Origin: Tritrichomonas foetus
Lineage: Eukaryota; Parabasalia; Tritrichomonadida; Tritrichomonadidae
Assembly: GCA_001839685.1 (NCBI GenBank)
Contig: MLAK01000665.1
Coordinates: 50,423 to 81,668 of the forward strand
Direction: 5' to 3'
DNA length: 31,246 nt
This document shows, piece by piece, positions 1-7,757 of the stretch (the stretch's first letter is position 1; the number at the start of each line of letters is the position of its first letter). The notes under the pieces are model-generated. The model had not been told where the DNA came from, searched no databases, and saw nothing but the letters and a program-made list of their open reading frames with translations. Both the position numbers and the translations under genes were made by a program.

Positions 1-2
1 AT

Positions 3-563
3 AAAGAAAAATCTGATTCAGATAAAGAAAAGTCTGATTCAGATAAAGAAAAAAGAGAAGAAGAAAAAGAAGAAATTCAAGAAAGAACGCTAAGTAAAGA
101 AGAAAGTGAAAAAGAATCTTCAGACAAAGAAAAAGACGATGAAAAAAATGAAGAAAATCAAAGTAAAGAAGGAGCTCTAGGTGGAATGATGGGCAATATT
201 TTTAGTGCGCTTGCAGGTGATGAACCATCAACCAAATCTGCTTCTAAAAGTGAAAGTGGTGAACTCGAAGATGGTGAAGTTGGTGATAATTCAAGTGAAC
301 CCCAACAAGTGTCTCCCCCAGATGATCACGATGAAAATATGGCAGCACCACCTTCAAATGATGATGAAGATGGACAAATCATGCCATCAAATGCAGATGG
401 AAATGACATGAATGATATGAATGACATGGATGGCGATTTAGGTGATCCTTTTGATGAACCAATGAATGAAAATGCTGTAAATGATGATGAAAACGATGGA
501 TGGGATCATGATCTTGGAAATGCCCAAGAAGATGCTGATCCATTTGATGATGAAGATTTCTAA
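3..563 (+). CDS. Acidic repetitive protein, 5' end outside window
   Basis: The reading frame is open from the window edge to a TAA at 561-563, so this is the C-terminal part of a longer protein; the first internal ATG (186) is probably not the start. The first ~45 visible residues are highly charged, with a 21-bp repeat encoding KEKSDSD (two full copies plus a partial third, 3-56), then runs of E/K. After a short GALGGMMGNIFSALAG segment the rest is strongly acidic with repeated N-D-M and D-D-E clusters, ending DPFDDEDF. I see no enzymatic motif, membrane span or signal. It looks like an intrinsically disordered tail; function is unknown. Composition and frame openness make it a real coding region. 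Confidence 0.75.
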   Translation, partial: KEKSDSDKEKSDSDKEKREEEKEEIQERTLSKEESEKESSDKEKDDEKNEENQSKEGALGGMMGNIFSALAGDEPSTKSASKSESGELEDGEVGDNSSEPQQVSPPDDHDENMAAPPSNDDEDGQIMPSNADGNDMNDMNDMDGDLGDPFDEPMNENAVNDDENDGWDHDLGNAQEDADPFDDEDF

Positions 564-985
564 TCTATCGAAATATTTTGTGTTTCTTTGTTTTTATTTA
601 ATTGTGTGGATGATTATCATATATTTATATAATTTTTGTATGTTTTATTTATCTATTCATTTTACTAAAGAATTATTTATGTTTACAATTATAAAACTCT
701 TCTTATTGACTCACCAAAATCCATAATTTTTTTCCCCTCACCTGATAACTAACGATTACAGAATTATACTATCAGTGTTTTTTTTTCGATTGAAGAAATA
801 AATTATTCACGATTCGATGTTGATGTGATATTACGTTTCTTGAAAAGAAATTGATTTTATTTCATTGCATTTTGATACTATTTTGGTGAAATTTAAAAGT
901 AATTTTATTATTCATTTAACAGAAAAATATATATTCAATCTTTTTTAGATACATTTCAAACTTTTACATGTAAAATTTTAATATA
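564..985. other. Intergenic spacer between convergent genes
   Basis: AT-rich sequence between two genes that converge on it. It contains T-runs and no convincing reading frame. It should hold both 3' untranslated regions. Nothing else is visible. Confidence 0.6.
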
Positions 986-1933
986 TTATAAATTTTGATA
1001 GGGATTATTATCTGCATTTACATCTGCATATGGTGCTTGATATGTATTCGGTGGTGGGCCTTGATATTGTTGATTTGGATAGTACTGATTAGGTTGAGAA
1101 TTTGGAGCTGACTGCTGTTGAGGTTGAGAATAAACTTGACCTGGATATGCCGCATATTGTTGTTGAGCATTCTGTTGAGCAGGTTGTTGCGGAATATATT
1201 GTGGTTGCTGTGCCTGACCTTGTGAATTTGGCTGTGCTTGAGGCTGCCCTGGCTGTGGTGGATAATACCCAGGGTATTGTTGTTGTTGATAATAAGTAGC
1301 ATTTTGTGAATCAGGATATTGGTTAGGGTATTGGTTAGGATACTGATTCGGATACTGGTTAGGATATTGATTAGGATCCGCATTTGGATATTGATTGGGA
1401 TACTGACTTGGATAGGCACCTTGGTTGTTATTTGTTGGATAGCCTGGATAGTATCCTGGTTGTGCAACATAATTGGTGTAGGCACCATCATCAGAAGATG
1501 AAGAGTATGAAGACGAAGAGGATGATGATGATTTCTTATCATTGCTTTTATTTGTTGGGTTACTCTTTTTACTTTTTTTAGCTGCAATTGCACCAGCTAT
1601 TGCTCCAGTGACGAGTCCAACAATTCCTGCTCCAGCAACAGAAGATCCATGATTTTTATGCTTGTGACGATGTGGAGGTGGTGGTGGTGGCGGTGGTCCA
1701 TGATGAATCACTGGCCCTGGTCTATGAACTGGACCTGGTGGTGGATGTGGTCCTGGCCTTGGTCCAGGTTTTGGACCTGGTCCTGGATGCGGTCCTGGTC
1801 TTGGTCCCGGTCCTGGATGATGTGATGGTCCTGGTCCAGGTTTTGGACCTGGTCTTCCACCTGGTCCTGGTCCTGGCCCTGGTCTTCCTCCTCCTCCTCC
1901 TCCTCTTGGTCCTGGTCCTCCTCTTGGCGGCAT
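986..1933 (-). CDS. Pro/Gly-rich protein with glycine-zipper segment and NQYP repeats
   Basis: A 315-residue low-complexity protein starting at an ATG (1933) with an initiator-like TCATT 9 bases upstream. Residues 1-90 are Pro/Gly-rich with interspersed Arg/Lys/His (PGPGP, PGPRPGP patterns, then a run of eight prolines and HRHKHK). Residues ~94-114 form a hydrophobic Gly/Ala segment (GAGIVGLVTGAIAGAIAA) with Gly spaced every three to four residues, a glycine-zipper pattern. A Lys/Ser-rich stretch follows (KKSKKS, then long Ser runs), and the C-terminal half is Tyr/Gln/Asn/Pro-rich with tandem NQYP units. No signal peptide is visible. By composition the ends could support self-association or binding of SH3/WW-like domains, and the middle could insert in a membrane; both are inference. 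No specific family recognised. Confidence 0.75.
   Translation of the reverse strand: MPPRGGPGPRGGGGGGRPGPGPGPGGRPGPKPGPGPSHHPGPGPRPGPHPGPGPKPGPRPGPHPPPGPVHRPGPVIHHGPPPPPPPPHRHKHKNHGSSVAGAGIVGLVTGAIAGAIAAKKSKKSNPTNKSNDKKSSSSSSSSYSSSSDDGAYTNYVAQPGYYPGYPTNNNQGAYPSQYPNQYPNADPNQYPNQYPNQYPNQYPNQYPDSQNATYYQQQQYPGYYPPQPGQPQAQPNSQGQAQQPQYIPQQPAQQNAQQQYAAYPGQVYSQPQQQSAPNSQPNQYYPNQQYQGPPPNTYQAPYADVNADNNPYQNL
1314..1404 (-). repeat. 12-bp tandem repeat encoding NQYP
   Basis: Near-identical 12-bp units of the type ggatattggtta (plus-strand view) repeat about seven times with a few changes, encoding Asn-Gln-Tyr-Pro. The tract lies in frame inside the Pro/Gly-rich protein gene, so copy changes would keep the frame. 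Confidence 0.8.
1672..1930 (-). repeat. GC-rich Pro/Gly-coding low-complexity tract
   Basis: Iterated ggtcctgg-like hexamers and ggtggt/cctcct runs encode PGPGP and GGGGG. This is much richer in G+C than the rest of the window, because of the amino acid composition. Confidence 0.7.
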
Positions 1934-1939
1934 GTATAA

Positions 1940-1944
1940 AATGA
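1940..1944 (-). promoter_or_regulatory. Initiator-like element (TCATT)
   Basis: Minus-strand TCATT fits the Trichomonas initiator consensus TCA(C/T)(T/A). With the A as +1 the 5' leader would be only 9 bases before the ATG at 1933, within the short leaders known in trichomonads. The motif is short, so chance cannot be excluded; the shared spacing with other genes here is the support. Confidence 0.4.
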
Positions 1945-3156
1945 TGTGAAATTGATGTGAAGTATTGAAAAAATTTATTGAAAGCTTTTGAGTTACGAAA
2001 TGATAAAGAATTTGAGTTCGTCATTCAATTGTTATAGGGGAATTACATAAAAGTTTCGGCGAATTCAAATTTCCGTTATTTCACTACTTTAGCAATAATT
2101 ATTTAATAGTCTATTGAATTTTTGAAAACATACATTTGCTCAACATCATCCCGATACCATTTTGTAGGGAAGGCAGACACATTACATAATCGATTAAAAA
2201 TTTCTTAGCATACTATTTAAAGCAATTCATGAATCCAAGGAACATTACATCCCACACGGAGATCCAAATAAAAAAACATTTGATCGAAAAATCGTGAGGT
2301 GTGATTCGAAATATAATTAGTTATATAGGTAAAGATTAATTATATCTGTATATTATGAATAAACAATAATTCCTGAAAGAAAAAAACAAAATAATATGAA
2401 TGGAATATTACATAGTAATGAATCAGAGACATAGTTAGTAAAATGGTGATTTCTGAATTAAAAAATGATCTCAGTAAGATGATATCTGTAAATGTTGCGT
2501 TCACACAAATAGAAGTTTCAATTTTAAATATCTGAGAAAATCATCAAAAAGATAGCAAATACTATATCTATCAAAATTTATATGTCTGGCTACTCAACGT
2601 CCTCCGACGGCCATGTTAAAACAATGATATGATAGAAAAATCTCATTTAATTCAATTTTGAAAAATTCATAACTTTTGAAAAACTGAGGATCAGACAACT
2701 CAAAATTAACAAAAGGTTTGGAAATTTTGAAAGCCTACGTATAATACAAATTTGTGATTATATTTAAATAGTTCGTTGTGAATTCAATTCTTGATCGATA
2801 TTTATAAACTTTATTTTGATAAAATTGACAATCCATATCAATTGTTATGAAATCAACAAAGAAATAGGAAATAATTATTATCGCTTTAAAAAATACATTA
2901 TCACTTCAAATTAAATAATTTCATATGATTCTTTATAAGAAACGCATATTAATAATTATTAGATAAAAATTAAATGAATATTAAGATTAGAGTAATTTCA
3001 CCATTTGTACTTATTTAAATGATTCAAAATTTCATGAATAGTGTATGAAAGTTAACTTAAATAGAGAGAAAAAGACATGACATGAATATGACGACGATAA
3101 AAACAGTTTCGACGGTTAAAGGTCAAAACATCGTTAATTAATAATCGTTATTCTAC
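1945..3156. other. Intergenic region between divergent genes
   Basis: About 1.2 kb of AT-rich DNA holding the upstream regions of the Pro/Gly-rich gene (-) and the coiled-coil gene (+). No full gene is seen. Two short, slightly GC-richer pieces stand out: 2195-2320, open for ~40 codons on the plus strand with coding-like composition (includes HGDPNKKTFDRKIV), and ~2580-2625. I could not identify either; they may be relics. Confidence 0.5.
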
Positions 3157-5955
3157 ATGGACAAAAGCTCGCTCATCGCGGCCAGTACGCGATCAATTGA
3201 GCGAGTTTCAACTGCAATTTTGGGACTGCAAACTGTCAAAACGACAAACAAACTCGAATCATTCGTAAATGATGCAGATTCCTGCATTATTCAATTTAAA
3301 CCTTTATTCTCGTCCGAAATTTCACAAGGAAACGATGAAGCCTTGTCGTCCGTTGTTGCCAGAAAAATATCAAAATTTCGAAAAACGAAAGAAAAATCAA
3401 TAATAAATTATTATGAAAAAACTTTTTTTGTTATGCACAAAAATTTAGATGAAATTACTCAAAAAGTTGTTAACGTTCAATCCGCCCTATCAGCCGAGTT
3501 CGAAAAAGCAGAAATGAATAAATACTCTGCAATTGATCAAAAACGGAGAAATTTTCACATCACATTTCAGGAACAACAAAAACAAAATGAAGAAGCATTA
3601 AAAGATTACGAAGCAAAAATTGAAGATTTCATCAATACAAAAGAAGAGCGTACGAAAAAAGAAGAAGAAAGAGTGAAAGGCCATTACGATAAGCAGTTAA
3701 TGGCGAAAATGGAATCACTTGTGATGACAGAAGCAGCAGCAGAAAAAGCTCAAGTTGAAATCGAACATTTAAACAAAGAAAACGAAGTTTTTGTTAATGA
3801 ATTGAAAGCAAAAAATGATAAAGATTTGAATGAACGATTATCAAAAATGAAAGAAAATGTGGAACAAGCCGAAAATGAAGCAAATTCTTTAGAAAATCAA
3901 GTACATGAAGTTTTAAAGAAACAAAATGAATTAGCTCCAGAAATGAATAAAATATTTAAAGAGAGAAGTGATACACTAAATGATAGATTCCGAAAGGAAG
4001 ATGAAGAATTTGAATTATTGAAAAAAAATCATCAATTCACCATTGATTCTTTAACACAAGAGCATTCTAAATTAACAGAGCTTTATGAAAGCCTTTTAAA
4101 AAATAAAGATAAAACGTTTGTTGATAAAAATAAAGAATTTGATAATAAAATCAGACAAATTCAATATGATCGAAATGAAGAAATAAAAGCTCATGAAAAA
4201 GAACAAAAAGAAAAACACAAAGCTAAAATTAAAAAATTAAAAGAGAATTTAATAAATTTAAAACAAACAGCTGAAAAAGACTTCCAACTTATTCTAGAAA
4301 AACAAAACGAGAAAAAAGCTACACAAAAAGATCGAATAAATAGAATCAACGAAGATCATAAAGCAATAATTGATCAAATTCAAGGAGAGACCAACAATTT
4401 AAAGGCTCAATTAATTTCAGAAAAAGAAGATTGGCAAAAACAGAAAGAAAAAGTAAAAGTAGATTATAATAAAGAAAAGGCTGTAATTGAAAAGAAAACC
4501 GAGACTGAAAACCGTTATTATCAATTCAAAAGTGAAGCACTCCATACTGAATTACAAAGAGTTTTGAGAGAAAATGCAAAAATTGAAGAAGAAATTCATG
4601 AAGGTCATGAAGAATTAATAAATGGATATAAAAGCGCAGAAAATATTTTTTTAAACGAACTCGAAAAGAAAAAACAAATCGAAATTAATGAACGTGTAAA
4701 AAAGAAAATGGATGAAATACGAGAAATTCATTCAATGGAAACTCAAAAGCTTCTAGAAGAAATTCAAAAGGCAAAATTAGGTGAAAATAACTTACTTTCT
4801 GAATTAGAAAAAGAGAAAAAAGCCCGCGAAACTGCTGAAACATTAAAAGAGCTCGGCATTAAGTCAAATTCAAATAATGACAGTACACTTTCTTTGTTTA
4901 CTTCATCGAGATTTATGGCTGCAGCAGCAGACAAATGGAAAGAAGAAACTTTTGTTGAATCCAAAAAGCTAAAAATTGAAGAAAGTAATGCTTTGAAACA
5001 ATTGGACCAATCAAAGCTTGAATTTTTCCAAGCAGTAAATCGAACAAACGAATTGAAAGAAAAAATTATATCAACCGCCCAATATTACCAAAGTGCCATT
5101 TCGAAAGCTCAAGAATGTAATGAAGAAGAGCTTCAAAAATTACAGGAAGAAATTAAAGAAAAAGAAAAAGAAATAATGAAACTTGAACTTCAATTCGATG
5201 AAAATGAAAGTGAGCTAAGGCAAAAAAATCGCCAATTAAATCAAGCTGAAGATAGAGTTAGTCATTTGAGGGCTAAAATGGCTGCAGAAAAAATGAGAAT
5301 TAAAGAGATTATTAAAAAAGAATATACAGCGCAAATTAATGAAACTCTTAAAAATAACGAACAAATGATGAATATCTTGGAACGTTTTAGAAACGAACTC
5401 GAAATGCAAATTGAATTTGTTCAACATGATATTTACTTGGTAGAGAATTCAAATCAAGCTATGGCAGAAGGAATTGCTAAAGAAACTCAAGAAATGGTCA
5501 ATTTTTTGAAGGATGAACTCCTTGAAAAATTAATTTCACAAGAAGACCTAGAACGTGAACAAAGTGAAAAAATCATTCATGAAATTGATGAAAATTTCAA
5601 AAAAGAAGTCCAAAAATTTAAAGTCGAAGAAAAAGAACTCCTCAAAAAATATGAACTAGAAAAAGAGCAAGCTGAAAAATCACACAAAGCGAGAATTTCT
5701 GTCGTGAACGATATATGTATTGAATTAATTTCACAAAACAACGATAAAAAAGAAATCGTTGCTGCTTTGTTGGCAAGGAAGTGCGACAATTGCCATAAAT
5801 TTGACGAGAGTATTAAAAAAATAAAAACTGTTTTAATTAAAATGCAAGAAGATGAGAGGAAATTGGAACTTGAAAGAGAAAACAAAGAAGACACAATGAG
5901 AAAATTCAAGCCCAACATGTTAAAGCCACTCCCTCCTCTTGCAGAAACATTATAG
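3157..5955 (+). CDS. Long coiled-coil protein (932 aa)
   Basis: A complete ATG-to-TAG reading frame for a Glu/Lys-rich protein. Residues ~1-60 are more mixed and probably globular or a short head (SLIAASTRSIERVSTAILG). From ~85 to ~560 and ~590 to ~880 the sequence is almost continuous heptad-like E/K/Q/L helix, broken near residues 575-590 by a Ser/Asn-rich link (SNSNNDSTLSLFTSS). Near the C-terminus there is a C-D-N-C pair (about residue 876) followed by a short Lys-rich helix and a Pro/Leu tail (PLPPLAETL). No motor, nucleotide-binding or membrane motif is visible. The architecture fits a cytoskeletal or basal-body scaffold protein, but similarity of long coiled coils is not proof of homology. 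It stands alone; the next gene downstream is a tRNA on the other strand. Confidence 0.85.
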   Translation: MDKSSLIAASTRSIERVSTAILGLQTVKTTNKLESFVNDADSCIIQFKPLFSSEISQGNDEALSSVVARKISKFRKTKEKSIINYYEKTFFVMHKNLDEITQKVVNVQSALSAEFEKAEMNKYSAIDQKRRNFHITFQEQQKQNEEALKDYEAKIEDFINTKEERTKKEEERVKGHYDKQLMAKMESLVMTEAAAEKAQVEIEHLNKENEVFVNELKAKNDKDLNERLSKMKENVEQAENEANSLENQVHEVLKKQNELAPEMNKIFKERSDTLNDRFRKEDEEFELLKKNHQFTIDSLTQEHSKLTELYESLLKNKDKTFVDKNKEFDNKIRQIQYDRNEEIKAHEKEQKEKHKAKIKKLKENLINLKQTAEKDFQLILEKQNEKKATQKDRINRINEDHKAIIDQIQGETNNLKAQLISEKEDWQKQKEKVKVDYNKEKAVIEKKTETENRYYQFKSEALHTELQRVLRENAKIEEEIHEGHEELINGYKSAENIFLNELEKKKQIEINERVKKKMDEIREIHSMETQKLLEEIQKAKLGENNLLSELEKEKKARETAETLKELGIKSNSNNDSTLSLFTSSRFMAAAADKWKEETFVESKKLKIEESNALKQLDQSKLEFFQAVNRTNELKEKIISTAQYYQSAISKAQECNEEELQKLQEEIKEKEKEIMKLELQFDENESELRQKNRQLNQAEDRVSHLRAKMAAEKMRIKEIIKKEYTAQINETLKNNEQMMNILERFRNELEMQIEFVQHDIYLVENSNQAMAEGIAKETQEMVNFLKDELLEKLISQEDLEREQSEKIIHEIDENFKKEVQKFKVEEKELLKKYELEKEQAEKSHKARISVVNDICIELISQNNDKKEIVAALLARKCDNCHKFDESIKKIKTVLIKMQEDERKLELERENKEDTMRKFKPNMLKPLPPLAETL

Positions 5956-6088
5956 CGGAAAAAATTGTTTGTAAAATTTAGATAATTTTTATTCTTTTTT
6001 CTATTGATTTTTGAAATTTGCATTTACATTTAACTTGAGGTGTGTTACTATTTCACATTCCATCAAATCATATTATATTGGATACAGT

Positions 6089-6107
6089 AAAAAAAAAAAG
6101 AAAAAAA
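6089..6107 (-). terminator. Pol III terminator of tRNA-Thr
   Basis: Read on the minus strand, the sequence starting 4 bases after the tRNA 3' end is seven T, one C, then eleven T. Runs of four or more T terminate RNA polymerase III. Confidence 0.75.
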
Positions 6108-6111
6108 GATA

Positions 6112-6184
6112 TGCCTACGAGCGGAGTCGAACCGCCGACCTTTCGCTTACAAGGCGAACGCAATAACCACTATGCTACGCAGGC
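6112..6184 (-). tRNA. tRNA-Thr (anticodon UGU)
   Basis: A 73-nt cloverleaf can be folded by hand on the minus strand: acceptor GCCTGCG/CGTAGGC (one G-U), D arm GCAT...TTGC, anticodon stem TTCGC/GCGAA around loop CTTGTAA, T arm GGCGG/CCGCT around TTCGACT, discriminator A. Loop positions 34-36 are T-G-T, so it reads ACA (Thr). Internal Pol III promoter boxes are intact: A box TAGCATAGTGG and B box GGTTCGACTCC. CCA is not encoded and there is no intron. It lies between the coiled-coil gene and the hydrolase gene, antisense to both. Confidence 0.95.
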
Positions 6185-6788
6185 TTCCGAGTATTCAAAT
6201 TAGTGAAATAACTTGAGAAAAACAATTCAACAAGATGTTTTTTTATCAGTAAATATAGGGCTCAAAATACAACTCATTCATTTATTACATATAAATCAAA
6301 ATGATCAATCTGTTAACCCATTTTGAATCTTTAACGTTGATAATAAATATTTCCTTTGGTAATTTTTCCAAAAAATCTGCTAATTTGTCGGGAATCTCAG
6401 AAATCTTCAATAATAATTATGTGACATTCATACAATCGATATTTATATTAATGATGCCGCGTTTAATATTTTTTTCATTCATTCAAAAATTTGTGAAAAA
6501 TTTCAAAAATTTGTGTATCAATTCAAAAAGACGTGATTTTTTTTAGAAAATTTCTGAAATCAATGACCAGATCGAACTTTTTGTGAAAACTCAAAAATCA
6601 ATGATCTTCTTGTTTTAACTCTTACGGCTGATCCTTAATACAATGTTTCGTGACTTCTTCCTGTCATTTTCGTCAATATAAAATCTCGACAAATATCAAA
6701 GAATAATCTGACACTATTCAATTTTGATAACTGACCTATTCAATACAATTCAATATAAAATTATTTCTTTTTTTTTATTTTTTACAAG
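6185..6788. other. Intergenic region upstream of the cyclase-family hydrolase
   Basis: AT-rich sequence upstream of the tRNA (-) and the hydrolase (+). An 81-codon frame at 6301-6546 exists but has AT-driven composition and no recognisable feature, so it is not called. No other structure was seen. Confidence 0.5.
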
Positions 6789-6793
6789 TCACA
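6789..6793 (+). promoter_or_regulatory. Initiator-like element (TCACA)
   Basis: TCACA matches the trichomonad initiator TCA(C/T)(T/A). Taking the A at 6791 as +1 gives a 10-base leader before the ATG at 6801. The spacing agrees with other genes in the window. Confidence 0.5.
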
Positions 6794-6800
6794 AAAAGAG

Positions 6801-7541
6801 ATGACATATGAACTTTGGAATATTCTCGATTCCCTCAAGTCACCTAAGTACAAGTGGGTAGATCTGAGCTACCCCGTCAGCGCCGAAACGCCTTTTTGGC
6901 ATCGATTTAATCCGCTCAAGGCCGAGGAAAAGTTTCACTTCGATCCAGATGGTTTCAGGGCAATTGAATACACAGTGATCAGCCAGTATGGAACCCACGT
7001 TGATCCGCCATGCCACTTTTATTCAAAAGGTCGAAATTTGGACGAAATCGGATTGAATGAGATGGTGCTACCATTATGCGTTATTGATGCTGTTGAAAAG
7101 ACTACAACCAATTGCGATTACGAGCTCACTGTTGATGACATTAAAGAATATGAAAAAACTCATGGTGAAATCCCCGCAGGATGCTTTGTGGCCATGAGGA
7201 CAGATTGGGGAGAAAGAAAATACAAAACATTTGATAATCACGACGATGAAGGAAAAGCACACTATCCAGGATGGTCAATCGATGCATTGAAATTCTTGAT
7301 TGAAACAAGAAAAGTGACCGCACTTGGACACGAAACATCCGATACAGATTCTGCTGCTGCTCAAGAAGTTCATGGTGCAATTGGTGAGTACTATGTGCTT
7401 GAACAAGGAATTTATCAGATCGAGTTGTTGAGGAATTTGAAAGAGCTTCCACCAAAGGGCGCCATTATTTTCTGTACATGGCCAAATATCAAAGATGGTG
7501 TTGGATTTACTGCGAGATGTTTCGCTTGCACACCTGCTTAA
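6801..7541 (+). CDS. Cyclase-family protein, kynurenine formamidase-like metal-dependent hydrolase
   Basis: A 246-residue protein of the usual length for the cyclase family (PF04199: kynurenine formamidase, isatin hydrolase and relatives), which hydrolyse amide bonds with a bound metal. The family signature HxGTHxDxPxH appears as QYGTHVDPPCH: H66, D68 and H72 are kept, but the first His, normally a metal ligand, is Q62. Later family blocks are present: PGW at 156-158, GHETSDTDS near 176-184, H191 in EVHGAIGEYYVLEQ with E201, and the closing strand KGAIIFCTWPNIKDGVGFTARCFA. No signal peptide or membrane span, so cytosolic. The 5' third is clearly GC-richer than the window, and the family is chiefly bacterial; lateral acquisition is plausible but not shown. 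The substrate cannot be read from the sequence. Confidence 0.85.
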   Translation: MTYELWNILDSLKSPKYKWVDLSYPVSAETPFWHRFNPLKAEEKFHFDPDGFRAIEYTVISQYGTHVDPPCHFYSKGRNLDEIGLNEMVLPLCVIDAVEKTTTNCDYELTVDDIKEYEKTHGEIPAGCFVAMRTDWGERKYKTFDNHDDEGKAHYPGWSIDALKFLIETRKVTALGHETSDTDSAAAQEVHGAIGEYYVLEQGIYQIELLRNLKELPPKGAIIFCTWPNIKDGVGFTARCFACTPA

Positions 7542-7757
7542 TATTAATACCAATAAACTTCTTTTTATTCCATCTTTTTGTTATGTTATTTTGATTTTTT
7601 AATGAAATGTTGCAATATGCATCTAAATAAACAAACAGTGTTCTTAAATAGATTGCGATTTTGATCAAATATGTTCATTCGTTAGAGAAAAACAACAAGC
7701 AGGAATAAAAAAGATCAACAAATATATTAATTAAGTTGAAAAATAAAAACAATTTAT

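Noticed and set aside
1102..1944. Plus-strand frames over the Pro/Gly-rich gene
   Set aside because: Antisense shadows of a low-complexity coding tract; the minus strand gives the ATG start, initiator-like motif and longest frame.
6112..6184. tRNA-Val(UAC) or tRNA-Cys assignment
   Set aside because: With the stem TTCGC/GCGAA the seven-base loop is CTTGTAA, so positions 34-36 are TGT, giving Thr.
6301..6546. 81-codon plus-strand frame upstream of the hydrolase
   Set aside because: Composition is AT-driven (F, I, N, K), no initiator-like motif at a fitting distance, no recognisable domain; could be chance.
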